Source of the DNA: PLanc-01 sp035342095
GTDB taxonomy: Bacteria; Planctomycetota; Phycisphaerae; Sedimentisphaerales; Anaerobacaceae
DNA length: 64,000 bases
Assembly: GCA_035342095.1 (NCBI GenBank)
Contig: DAOQWL010000023.1
Location: forward strand, 1-64,000
Direction: 5' to 3'
Shown here: positions 1 to 10,542 of the stretch, piece by piece
How positions within the stretch are numbered: the first letter of the stretch is position 1
Layout of the letters: each line of letters opens with the position of its first letter
Notes under the pieces: generated by a model
What the model was told of the DNA's origin: nothing
Database searches by the model: none
Seen by the model: the letters and a program-made list of their open reading frames with translations, nothing else
Position numbers and translations under genes: made by a program

Positions 1-269
1 AATCATCGGATCACACCTCACAAAATCTTGAGCTAAAATAGCGCTGTCGTAGTAGGCACCCCCCTACCTGTTCAGGACCCCCAGTCCAATTGTTCCTCTA
101 GGATACCCGATTTGGCCATGCGAATCAAGGTACGCGGCCCGGCGCGACGGACGGGCCGGAGCGTCCCGATAAACGTCCGGGACCAGCTTCCGCCGGCGCG
201 GCCATTCTCGGACCCTCCTCGCAGAACGGCGAGGACGACGCACAATTCTTTGGGCTCCGCTGGGACCCG
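1..269. other. Intergenic edge, no gene recognised
   Basis: This stretch lies beyond the 3' end of the ATPase gene. No reading frame here resembles a known protein, and the open frames crossing it are antisense or frame shadows of the ATPase. No clear terminator stem with a T-run was seen. The gene beyond the left edge cannot be inferred. Confidence 0.5.
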
Positions 270-3242
<2,973 letters not shown>

Positions 3243-3268
3243 ATTCCTCCAGACCACTATGATTCGTC

Positions 3269-3295
3269 GGTGGGACCAAGGGGGCACAGCCCACC
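3269..3295. repeat. GGTGGG...CCCACC palindromic repeat upstream of the ATPase
   Basis: Short inverted repeat, GGTGGG at 3269-3274 with CCCACC at 3290-3295, in the ATPase leader. On the minus strand it reads TAGGGTGGGCTGTGCCCCC, clearly related to the TAGGGTGGGC palindrome found inside queG at 6618-6634. It lies just before the SD and start codon of the ATPase. Confidence 0.55.
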
Positions 3296-3363
3296 CTATT
3301 CGCCCATCGGCCGGATATCGTACCGGCCGACCCGCGCCCGTCAACGCCAATCCGGCGTCACGA

Positions 3364-6237
3364 TCAGAACCGCACCTGGATCTCGGAGGGTTGACGCAGG
3401 GTGATCGCCAGCAACCGGCGCTGGGCGTTGAACTCGGTGGCGCCCTGGCCGGCGCTGTCCTGCGGGCGGGCGTTGGGCCTGGTCGGGCGGACTGTCACCG
3501 TCGGGGCTTTCTCCACCCCTGCAAGCAGGACGTAGAACACCTTGCTGCCCCATCCGTCCACGGAGAACGTGACCGAGCCGTTGGTCTCCTGGAGGTCGCG
3601 GATGGCGCAAGGGGCGTGGAGGAATCGGCCGGTTTTCGACAGTCTGCGGACCTCATAGAACGATCCCTTGTCGAACAGCTCCGGCAGGTGGGTCTGGACG
3701 GTGCCGGGATTGATGGCGGGACCTTCGCTGCGCTGCGGTCGCAGGAGAAAGTAATCGGGCAGCAAGCCCTGGCGTTTTGCATCGCTGGTCGGCCAGGTCA
3801 TCTGCAGGCCGGCGGCCGTGATGCCGTTGGCGAGGGTCGCCCAGGGCCCCTCGGGGTCATACCGGCTGAGCAGGTGCAGGGCCGAGCCGTAGACCAGGCC
3901 GCACCATTGGACCGGCTGGCCGAACCAGATCGGCGCCTTCCAGTTCGTCGCGCCGAGCACTGCAATCGTTGCATAGGGCCCGACGTCAGGATTGGAAAAA
4001 GGCAGATCGGGCCTACTTTGAGAGGGAAGAATCTCCCTCTTCGATTCTTCCCTCTCAAACCCCGGACGCGCATCGACAGTCCCGCCTTCTCCATTCTTCA
4101 ACGAAATCGAACCAGGAAATTTCGTTGAAGAATATAGGCCCGATCTGCCTTTTTCCAATCCCTCTGTGGGGCTCACCAGGTATATGAAAGGCACGCCCGT
4201 CCATGCCCAGTAGCGGGCCTGCTCCAGGTATTCGGGCTTGCCCGAGATCATGTATCCGAGGGTATAGGCCCGGACGAGGTAGGCACTCGCGAGAATATCG
4301 GGTGTATGCAGGGGGACCTCCCAGACCTGCGCCCCTCGCGGTGTCGTGTTCGCGTAGAGCGACGTCTGCTTGTCGAGCAGGGCGAGCCCCTGCTCGATCA
4401 GTTTCGGATCGGCAGACAGGGTGGCAGCTTCGAGGATGTGCACGACATCGGGTGCGGCGTGCCCGTTGGCATGCTGGGCGAAATGGGTGCTGCCGTAATC
4501 GACGGTGCCGGGACGGTAGAGCTTGACGCCTTGCTCGTCGAAATGGGCCAGAAGGCTCTCGGCATCGGCCCGTCGGCGCTCGACGTAGGCAAAGACACCG
4601 CCCAGGACAAGCGGCGGGTTCGGGGTTCGCGTATGCGACACGGCGCTCATGTGCGGCTGCTCCTGCGGCAGCTTCTTCACAGCCAGATCCCTGGAAGCGC
4701 TTAGGCGCTCGACCATGTTCGGCTCGCGGGCATGATTCGCCAGCCAGTCCATGTACACAACCGCGTCGGCTGCCGGGCCGGCCTTGAAGCTCTCGCCCCA
4801 GACGGCGTGCCGGAAGAGACCCCCTTCGTTGATGGCAGAATCGAGCCAACCATGGGACAGCAACCTCACGGCCGCATCGAAACCGCCCTTGAACTCGGGC
4901 ACGGCCGGCAGACCTCGAATCTCCACGTACTGACGGACCGCAGGCACGACCGTATCGCCCAGGCCGCCGATGATCGTGGCCCGCGCGGTCAGAGGCTGGC
5001 CGGCCTTGATCGCGAAGGGACTGTGCGCGATCAGGGCATTCTCGAATCGCCCATCGCCGACAGCCGGCCCGGAAAGGGCCATGACGTGGGCGCCGCTGTT
5101 GTAGATCCGGTCGGGCGAGTCGAAGACCGCCGCGGTCAAGTCCGACGGCTCCCAGATCAGACCGATGTAGCGACCGCCGTAATTGACCGCCATCAGGGGG
5201 AACGTGATTTTGACCGGATCGGGCACCCGGCGGATGTGCTCGGGCGTCGTGATGTCCGCTTCGCTGCTGCTGGGCTCGTTGTCGAGGTACTCCAGGCCCG
5301 CGAACAGCCCCTGGGTCTTGCGCTCGCCAAAGGCGCCCAGGCCGGGAAAGAGAGTCAGCCAGGGGAAGTGGATGACCTCGCAGTCCCGATCCACCGCAAA
5401 CGTCGTCTCGACGCAAATCGATCCCGGTTGCGGGCCCGCTTCGAAACTGCGAACCACTTTCCATTGTCCGGCCCGGTCATCCTTCAACAGCGCGGTGATG
5501 GTGATTTCGTTCTTCGACCCGGAGGCGTGGGAGACGTCCGCCTTCTCCAGCAGCAGCCAGCAGGCTTCGCCGTCGATCATCAGTCCGATCTGTTCGGCAC
5601 GATACCCGGCGGCCATTTCCTTGCCATCCACCTTGAGCACGAAGTCGCCCAGGTCTCTTCGGTAGTGCTCCAGTCGCAGCTCGCCGGAACTGACTGTCCC
5701 CGCCCTCGCCAATCCTTTGCTGGGCTTCCTGGGACGTTTGAATTGCGGGGGTTCCAGCGAGACAAGCGTCTCGACCTGGATGGAGGCGACGACGATCCGC
5801 CCTTCGGAGCCGGTCGGGTCCAGGCGCAGCCGCGTGCCCAGACCGAGCGGTTGTGGAATCCACACGGGATACTCGTGCCATTGGCCGTCGTTGACCACGG
5901 TGAATCGGACGGATCGATCGGCTTGGAACGTCGGGCCGTAGAACAGCTCGGCGTGGGGGTCGGCATCCGACTTCATCCGCACGCGGACCCGCGTCATCCC
6001 GCTCGTGGACAGGTCCATCGGCGGACTCTCGATCCACGGATCGATGCCGGTCGACGAAAAAGCCAGGCCCTCCGCCGACACGACAAGGTCCTTCACATGT
6101 GGATTGCCCTGCCAGCCCTGTTGGCCTTGTGCGAAGTCCCACCGGACGATCTCCCTGCCCCAGGCGACCGCGCAGGAACCCGTCGCCAGCGCGAACACCA
6201 GGAACCCGCCGGCCATCTTGATCCTGTCGATGTGCAT
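3364..6237 (-). CDS. Large secreted protein, putative carbohydrate-active (alpha/alpha-toroid-like), with in-frame repeat insert
   Basis: About 957 residues. The start at ATG 6237 (MHIDRIKMAGGFLVFALATGSCAVAWG) has GGAGG 9 nt upstream and gives a good signal peptide, so the protein is probably exported. The N-terminal half (about 30-190) is beta-rich and binding-domain-like (IVRWDFAQGQQGWQG, later GQWHEYPVWIP). The C-terminal half is helical, with repeated tryptophan and histidine-rich turns such as VWGESF, GSTHFAQHANGHAAPDVV and YWAWTGVPFIY, as in toroid-type polysaccharide hydrolases or lyases. I do not recognise a specific family and assign no reaction. Residues about 694-750 are the palindromic insert EKGRSGLYSSTKFPGSISLKNG...SRPDLPFSNP, placed between VSPTEG and VGPYATIAVLG. 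It is transcribed divergently from queG. Confidence 0.8.
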   Translation of the reverse strand: MHIDRIKMAGGFLVFALATGSCAVAWGREIVRWDFAQGQQGWQGNPHVKDLVVSAEGLAFSSTGIDPWIESPPMDLSTSGMTRVRVRMKSDADPHAELFYGPTFQADRSVRFTVVNDGQWHEYPVWIPQPLGLGTRLRLDPTGSEGRIVVASIQVETLVSLEPPQFKRPRKPSKGLARAGTVSSGELRLEHYRRDLGDFVLKVDGKEMAAGYRAEQIGLMIDGEACWLLLEKADVSHASGSKNEITITALLKDDRAGQWKVVRSFEAGPQPGSICVETTFAVDRDCEVIHFPWLTLFPGLGAFGERKTQGLFAGLEYLDNEPSSSEADITTPEHIRRVPDPVKITFPLMAVNYGGRYIGLIWEPSDLTAAVFDSPDRIYNSGAHVMALSGPAVGDGRFENALIAHSPFAIKAGQPLTARATIIGGLGDTVVPAVRQYVEIRGLPAVPEFKGGFDAAVRLLSHGWLDSAINEGGLFRHAVWGESFKAGPAADAVVYMDWLANHAREPNMVERLSASRDLAVKKLPQEQPHMSAVSHTRTPNPPLVLGGVFAYVERRRADAESLLAHFDEQGVKLYRPGTVDYGSTHFAQHANGHAAPDVVHILEAATLSADPKLIEQGLALLDKQTSLYANTTPRGAQVWEVPLHTPDILASAYLVRAYTLGYMISGKPEYLEQARYWAWTGVPFIYLVSPTEGLEKGRSGLYSSTKFPGSISLKNGEGGTVDARPGFEREESKREILPSQSRPDLPFSNPDVGPYATIAVLGATNWKAPIWFGQPVQWCGLVYGSALHLLSRYDPEGPWATLANGITAAGLQMTWPTSDAKRQGLLPDYFLLRPQRSEGPAINPGTVQTHLPELFDKGSFYEVRRLSKTGRFLHAPCAIRDLQETNGSVTFSVDGWGSKVFYVLLAGVEKAPTVTVRPTRPNARPQDSAGQGATEFNAQRRLLAITLRQPSEIQVRF
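3989..4161 (-). repeat. In-frame palindromic element, copy 2 (best-preserved, inside the secreted protein gene)
   Basis: 173 bp, framed by a perfect 27-bp inverted repeat (3989-4015 with 4135-4161), whose core reads GGAAAAAGGCAGATCGGGCC. Hairpin A: 4017-4033 with 4043-4059, 17 bp perfect, 9-nt loop. Hairpin B: 4093-4107 with 4119-4133, 15 bp perfect, 11-nt loop. One nucleotide separates each hairpin from the terminal stem and 33 nt (4060-4092) separates the hairpins, so a folded strand would form a multi-arm junction. Hairpin B is identical to that of copy 1; hairpin A has diverged in sequence but keeps its pairing (compensated changes). It is open on the host coding strand in one frame, giving EKGRSGLYSSTK. 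Confidence 0.95.
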
Positions 6238-6345
6238 CGCAACGAACCTCCGAATGCAAAGAGAGCGTTCCATCGCAAAGCGGACCCTGACACCCATCGG
6301 ATGGATAGGACCCACAAGACCTACCCTGCTTCGCGCTCGGGGTAG

Positions 6346-6351
6346 TATAAT
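6346..6351 (+). promoter_or_regulatory. -10 box (TATAAT) of queG, 7 nt before the start codon
   Basis: Perfect TATAAT followed by exactly 7 nt and then ATG 6359. Normal -10 to +1 spacing would put the transcription start at or next to the A of the start codon, so the mRNA would be leaderless. No SD is present between box and ATG. No convincing -35 was found. Confidence 0.6.
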
Positions 6352-6358
6352 CCTTTTC

Positions 6359-7288
6359 ATGAGCCTGGAACAGGAGATTAGGGAAAAGGCGCTGGAGCTT
6401 GGCTTCGATGCGGCGGGCATCACGGACGCCTCGCCGCTCGGTCGCGAGCATATGGAGCATTTCGAGACGTGGCTGCGGTCCGGCTGCGCCGGCCCGCTGG
6501 CATATATGCATCGCAACACGGAGAAACGCTTCGATCCGGCACAGTTGCTCGACGGTGCCCGCTCGGTCATCGTCGCAGCGTTGAGCTACGGCCCCCCCGT
6601 GTCGGCGACAGCGGTAGGGTGGGCTCCGCCCACCGTTCGCACGGGCAAGGTGGCCCAGTATGCCCAATACGAGGACTATCACGACTTCATCAGGCCGCTC
6701 CTGCGGAAGCTCGCCGACTTCGTGCAGAGTCGAACGGATGGAACCTGCCGATTCAAGATCTGTGTGGATTCGGCGCCGCTGGCGGAAAGAGCCCTGGCGG
6801 TCCGCGCGGGCCTGGGGTTCATCGGCAAGAACCATCTGCTCATCCACCCGTCGCTCGGCCCGCAAGTCCTGCTGGGCGAACTGATCACGACCGCGGAACT
6901 GAAGCATGACGAACCCGCCCGGGGCGACTGCGGCGACTGCGACCTGTGCCTGAACGCCTGCCCGACCGGTGCGCTGCAGCGGGACGGCTTTCTCGACACC
7001 CGCCGCTGCATCAGTTGCCTCACCCAGTACGGACCCCCGCCGGCGACCGGCGACTGGCTCTTCGGATGCGACGAATGCCTCCTGGCGTGCCCCCATCACC
7101 AGCGGGCGCCCGAATCCGCAAATCGGGAATTCAAGCGGTATCCCGAGCGGGCGAGACTGGATCTTCTGGAGGTGATCGAGATGACCGCGGAGACGTTCCA
7201 GTCGCGATTCCACGACTCCCCCATCAGGCAGCTCGGATTGGACAAGCTGAAGGACAATGCGAGACAGTGTCTGAAGTGTCGCGTTTGA
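6359..7288 (+). CDS. queG: Epoxyqueuosine reductase QueG
   Basis: Cytoplasmic cobalamin- and Fe-S-dependent enzyme catalysing the last step of queuosine biosynthesis in tRNA (epoxyqueuosine to queuosine). 309 residues, a little shorter than E. coli QueG. Visible are the central AERALAVRAGLGFIGKNHLLIHP segment and the two [4Fe-4S] ligand sets, CGDCDLCLNACPTGAL and CISCLTQY with CDECLLACPHH. The start MSLEQEIREKALELGFDAAGI is set by homology and by the -10 box 7 nt upstream. A C-terminal HEAT-like extension is absent. Residues about 84-95 (ATAVGWAPPTVRT) are encoded by a TAGGGTGGGC palindromic repeat just before the VAQYAQYEDYHDF segment, so a small in-frame insertion is likely. Confidence 0.95.
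   Translation: MSLEQEIREKALELGFDAAGITDASPLGREHMEHFETWLRSGCAGPLAYMHRNTEKRFDPAQLLDGARSVIVAALSYGPPVSATAVGWAPPTVRTGKVAQYAQYEDYHDFIRPLLRKLADFVQSRTDGTCRFKICVDSAPLAERALAVRAGLGFIGKNHLLIHPSLGPQVLLGELITTAELKHDEPARGDCGDCDLCLNACPTGALQRDGFLDTRRCISCLTQYGPPPATGDWLFGCDECLLACPHHQRAPESANREFKRYPERARLDLLEVIEMTAETFQSRFHDSPIRQLGLDKLKDNARQCLKCRV
6618..6634. repeat. TAGGGTGGGC palindrome inside queG
   Basis: GGTGGGC (6618-6624) and GCCCACC (6628-6634) form a perfect 7-bp stem with loop TCC inside the coding region, preceded by GTA. It is read as VGWAPPT. A related sequence occurs at 3269-3295. It appears to be a dispersed repeat that has landed in frame. Confidence 0.6.
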
Positions 7289-7709
7289 AGTGCGAACGGG
7301 GGACACAAACCGGGAAGCGGTGATTCTCGATGCCTGGTCTGAAATACGCACTCCTACGTATGGAATCGCATCGTCCAAGCGTCAACTGTGAAACTCGGTG
7401 TGGCGCCCCCGCCCTCGGGGGTGATCCCAGCAATTCCAAGGCGATCCCAGCCGGGGGCGGCTGGGCTACATTATTCCTGTCGGCTGAAGGAACTCGGAAC
7501 CAGGCGGACGAAGTCCGCCGAAGCGATGGTACACGCTACCGAGCTCGTCTGTCGAAACTCATTAGGCGAGCCGGTGGATAACGCCGAGGACATCGGGGGG
7601 ATCGACGCAGACAAGGAATATCCAAACCCGTGGTGGGAGCTGACTCCTGAGAACGGACCTCGCGGGCTTGCCATGCGATCGCGGATGTACTTTCCCGGAG
7701 ACTCAGCGC
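7289..7709. other. Intergenic region with two GC-rich hairpins
   Basis: 421 bp between the convergent genes queG and the anti-sigma-like gene. It contains two strong palindromes: CCCCCG/CGGGGG (7406-7411, 7416-7421) and CCCAGCC/GGCTGGG (7446-7452, 7459-7465). Neither is followed by a T-run. They resemble dispersed repeat units more than terminators. A plus-strand frame through 7388-7837 is open but resembles nothing known and runs into the opposite gene, so it is not called. Confidence 0.5.
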
Positions 7710-8756
7710 CTACGGCGCCAGGAAGATGTCGCCGTCGCTGGCGGGCAGTTCGTCGCCGCGGATCTCGGTGCCGGGGGACATATCCCGAAGAAGGTACATG
7801 TCGTCATCGAGACTGCGGACCCGCCGATGCTTCGTGAACTCGACCGATCCGTCGTTCAGCAGGGCGTTCTGGCCGCGGCCCTTGTGATTGGCGCTATTGG
7901 AGGTCGTCTCCTCCTCGCGCAACTGGAGCTGGAGCCTCGTCGAATGATCCGACGGCAGCTTCTCGCTCAGCGGGTTGCGATCGGCCATGAGGACTCCCTC
8001 GCACGCGAGGTCTCGTCCGTTGGAGCTCCGGCAGCGAATGCGGACGCTGTACTGGATATAGGCGCTGCTCGGGAAATCGCTGAAATCCGGGATGTTGAAG
8101 CCATCGAACGAAAGCTCGCTTTGCTCGCGCCTGCCGGGACAGAGGAATCGGCAGGGATCCACGTACCCGTCCCTGCTGAGCACCCAGAGCTGTCGCGTGT
8201 TCGAGTTGTTCTCCTTCCCCTGATCGCCCACTTTCCACCAGGACGCGCCAGGCGCCGTGGCTACGGCCGGCAGGAACCCGTCGTGATCGGACGCATAACT
8301 GCGCAACCCGGCATACACGTCGCGGAGATTGGACCCACATCTGCCCTGCTGGTAGCGGCTCCGCATCTGGCCAACCGCGGGAAACAGGATGCCCACGAAC
8401 AGAACGACCGCAGCCGCAGCGGCAACCACCTCGCTCCAGTTGCGCCACACGGGGATTCGGATCGGACGCCGGGCGGATTCCCTGGCGGTCAGCAACTCAC
8501 CCATTCGCTCCTTGCCCTCTCCCGGCGCGGCCGCCTCATGCAGTCGGGCGAAAAGCCGCTCCATCAGCTCGTCGGGACACGGCTCCAACTCGACACTCTC
8601 CAGGGGAGCCAGGGCATGGTGGAAGGACTCATACAGTTGGGCCGCCTCCTCGCTGGACGCGACCAGGATCTCGGCCTCTCGTGTTTCCTGCTCGCAGGTC
8701 AGACCCACAGAATAATCAAAAAGCAATTGCCTCTGACGATCACTTAACGGCGTCAT
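7710..8756 (-). CDS. Anti-sigma-like membrane protein with pseudopilin/H-X9-DG-like C-terminal domain
   Basis: 348 residues. The N-terminal about 95 residues are acidic, helical and cytoplasmic-looking (LSDRQRQLLFDYSVGLT), as expected for an ECF anti-sigma domain; no zinc ligands are evident. One membrane segment follows (about 110-128, VVAAAAAVVLFVGILFPAV). The outer part reads RCGSNLRDVYAGLRSYASDHDGFLPA and ends with GQNALLNDGSVEF, the pattern seen in planctomycete prepilin-like/DUF1559 proteins. Its start ATGA overlaps the stop of the sigma gene, so the two are translationally coupled. Likely role: membrane-bound control of that sigma factor, with the external domain as sensor. The fusion is inferred, not documented here. 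Confidence 0.75.
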   Translation of the reverse strand: MTPLSDRQRQLLFDYSVGLTCEQETREAEILVASSEEAAQLYESFHHALAPLESVELEPCPDELMERLFARLHEAAAPGEGKERMGELLTARESARRPIRIPVWRNWSEVVAAAAAVVLFVGILFPAVGQMRSRYQQGRCGSNLRDVYAGLRSYASDHDGFLPAVATAPGASWWKVGDQGKENNSNTRQLWVLSRDGYVDPCRFLCPGRREQSELSFDGFNIPDFSDFPSSAYIQYSVRIRCRSSNGRDLACEGVLMADRNPLSEKLPSDHSTRLQLQLREEETTSNSANHKGRGQNALLNDGSVEFTKHRRVRSLDDDMYLLRDMSPGTEIRGDELPASDGDIFLAP

Positions 8757-9367
8757 TTGACCTCTTTACTCCCAACTGCCGCTTTCCAATCCTTGGCAAA
8801 ACGAGCCACAGCAGCGTGTAACCTGCTCTTCACAGTCCCAATCGGTATACTGAGGACCTCGGCCATTTGTTTGTAGGAAAACTGCTGGAAGTACGCGATC
8901 GCGAGGATCTCGCGGAGGTTATCGGGCATGTTGGCCATCACCTCGTTGACGAGCGACACGGTCTCGCTCCGTTCGACGTCATCGTAAGGCACGGCTGTGT
9001 CGGAACTTAGAGCACTGAGCATCTCGTCGAAGCTCATCTCCTCAGATTCGGTGAGACTGCCGATCGGCACCGCGGCGGTCCGCTGCGCCTTGCGCAGGGC
9101 GTCCTTCGCTTTGTTGGCCGCGATGGTGAACAGCCAGGGGCGAAGCGGCCGGCTCGGGTCGAAGCTCTTGTAGCTGGCGAACAGTTGCAGGAACGTCTCC
9201 TGGAAGACGTCATCGACGAGGTCCGACTGGTTGAGGAACTGCTTGAGGAACGCATACAGGCTGTTCTTGTACCGGTGGACGATCTCCCGAAACGCGGCTT
9301 CGTCGCCCTTGGCGTACTGCTGCAGGAGTTCTGCATCCGTCAAGTTCTCATAGGAATGTGCCATCAT
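8753..9367 (-). CDS. ECF-type RNA polymerase sigma factor
   Basis: 204 residues from ATG 9367 (MMAHSYENLTDAELLQQYAKGDEAAF). Region 2 is clear (AFREIVHRYKNSLYAFLKQFLNQSDLVDDVFQETFLQLFASYKSFDPSRPLRPWLFTIAANKAKD split over residues about 25-90) and so is region 4 (MPDNLREILAIAYFQQFSYKQMAEVLSIPIGTVKSRLHAAVARF), joined by an acidic linker. This is the standard ECF layout. The ATG at 9376 overlaps the -10 box, so I prefer 9367, exactly 7 nt after TATAAT. The downstream gene begins within its stop codon and is probably its anti-sigma partner. Confidence 0.92.
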   Translation of the reverse strand: MMAHSYENLTDAELLQQYAKGDEAAFREIVHRYKNSLYAFLKQFLNQSDLVDDVFQETFLQLFASYKSFDPSRPLRPWLFTIAANKAKDALRKAQRTAAVPIGSLTESEEMSFDEMLSALSSDTAVPYDDVERSETVSLVNEVMANMPDNLREILAIAYFQQFSYKQMAEVLSIPIGTVKSRLHAAVARFAKDWKAAVGSKEVK

Positions 9368-9374
9368 GAAGCCC

Positions 9375-9380
9375 ATTATA
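9375..9380 (-). promoter_or_regulatory. -10 box (TATAAT) of the ECF sigma gene
   Basis: TATAAT on the minus strand, followed by 7 nt and ATG 9367. Same spacing as at queG. It suggests a leaderless transcript and argues against the upstream ATG at 9376, which lies inside the box. Confidence 0.55.
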
Positions 9381-9555
9381 GAGGCCCGATGCAGAAAGAG
9401 AAACCTTTGTTGGGGGCCGGCACAATTGTCGGGCCGCGGCGAGGGTAACAGTTGCAGGGCGACTTGGAAACCGTTATCTTCGGGGTTTCGTCGCTGGAGC
9501 GGTGGTATGGCGACCGGCCGGGGTTCTGCGGGTTGAAGAAATAGGAGAGAAGATC

Positions 9556-10542
9556 ATGAAGAAGAACGCGGTTTGGATCATCCTGTTCGTCGTCGTCCTT
9601 GCAGTCTTCGTGGGGATTGGCCTGTATCGCAAAGGAGGCTCCAAAACAGTCGGAGGTATTCGAATCGGCGTGATCCCCAAGGAAACGGCCTCCCAGTACT
9701 GGAAAGGCGTGAAGAACGGGGCCGAGCAGGCCGCCAAGGAAGAGAAAGTCACCGTCCTGTGGAACGGGCCGGAGGTGGAGACCGACTTCGAGCGGCAGAG
9801 GCAGATCGCCGAGGACATGCTCGCCCAGAAGGTCGATGGCATCATCCTGGCCCCCGGCAGCCGCAAGGCCCTGGTCCCGGTCGTCGAGATGATCGCGGCC
9901 CGCAACGTCCCGTGCGTAATCGTCGATTCCGGCGTCGAGACCGACAAGTACCTGTCCTTCATGGCGACCGACAACTACAAGGGAGGCGTTCTGGCCGCCA
10001 AACGCATCGGCGAAATCCTCGCCGGCAAGGGCAAGATCATCGTCGTTGCCTGGACCCCGAACTCCGCCTCGACGGACGCCCGCTTCCAGGGATTCCGCGA
10101 CACGCTGACCAAGGAGTTCCCCGAGATCGAGATCGTCGATTCCCAGTACCCCAACCCGCCCACGATGGAGAAGGCCCGCGACGTGTCTCAGGACATGCTG
10201 ACGAAGAATCCCGGCGTGGACGGCGTGTTCGCCTGCAATGCGACGACCGCCGGCGGCGCCCTGACCGCGCTGCTGAGTTTCCAGCAGAGCCAGGGTTCCA
10301 AGAAGATCAAAATGGTCGGCTTCGATGCCTGGCCCATGCTGGTCGACGGGCTCAAGAAGGGCGACCTGGACAGCCTGATCATTCAGAACCCGCACAAGAT
10401 GGGCTATGAAGGCGTCAAGGCGATCTGCCGTCGGCTCGAGGGCAAGGAGGTGCCCAAGGACGTCGATACCGGCGTCGAACTGCTCACGCAGGACCGGCTC
10501 AGCGATCCGAAGGTCATGGAGTTGCTCGCGTCGCAGATATGA
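9556..10542 (+). CDS. Sugar ABC transporter substrate-binding protein (RbsB-like)
   Basis: 328 residues, the periplasmic ligand-binding component. The start MKKNAVWIILFVVVLAVFVGIG has AGGAGA 9 nt upstream and forms a signal or anchor helix without lipobox cysteine. The mature part has the type-I periplasmic-binding fold: IRIGVIPKETASQYWKGVKNGAEQAAKEE, then VDGIILAPGSRKALVPVVEMIAARNVPCVIVDSGVET spread over residues about 95-140, and KKIKMVGFDAWPMLVDGLKKGDLDSLIIQNPHKMGYEGV. It overlaps the ATPase gene by four bases (ATGA). Likely ligand: a monosaccharide such as ribose or xylose, or a relative; the exact sugar is not determinable. Confidence 0.9.
   Translation: MKKNAVWIILFVVVLAVFVGIGLYRKGGSKTVGGIRIGVIPKETASQYWKGVKNGAEQAAKEEKVTVLWNGPEVETDFERQRQIAEDMLAQKVDGIILAPGSRKALVPVVEMIAARNVPCVIVDSGVETDKYLSFMATDNYKGGVLAAKRIGEILAGKGKIIVVAWTPNSASTDARFQGFRDTLTKEFPEIEIVDSQYPNPPTMEKARDVSQDMLTKNPGVDGVFACNATTAGGALTALLSFQQSQGSKKIKMVGFDAWPMLVDGLKKGDLDSLIIQNPHKMGYEGVKAICRRLEGKEVPKDVDTGVELLTQDRLSDPKVMELLASQI

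Noticed and set aside
3259..4128. Plus-strand frame across the ATPase leader and the secreted protein gene
   Set aside because: Antisense to a gene with clear coding signature and includes repeat DNA; no protein resemblance.
7388..7837. 149-codon plus-strand frame downstream of queG
   Set aside because: Contains two repeat-like palindromes and ends antisense to the anti-sigma-like gene; nothing supports translation.
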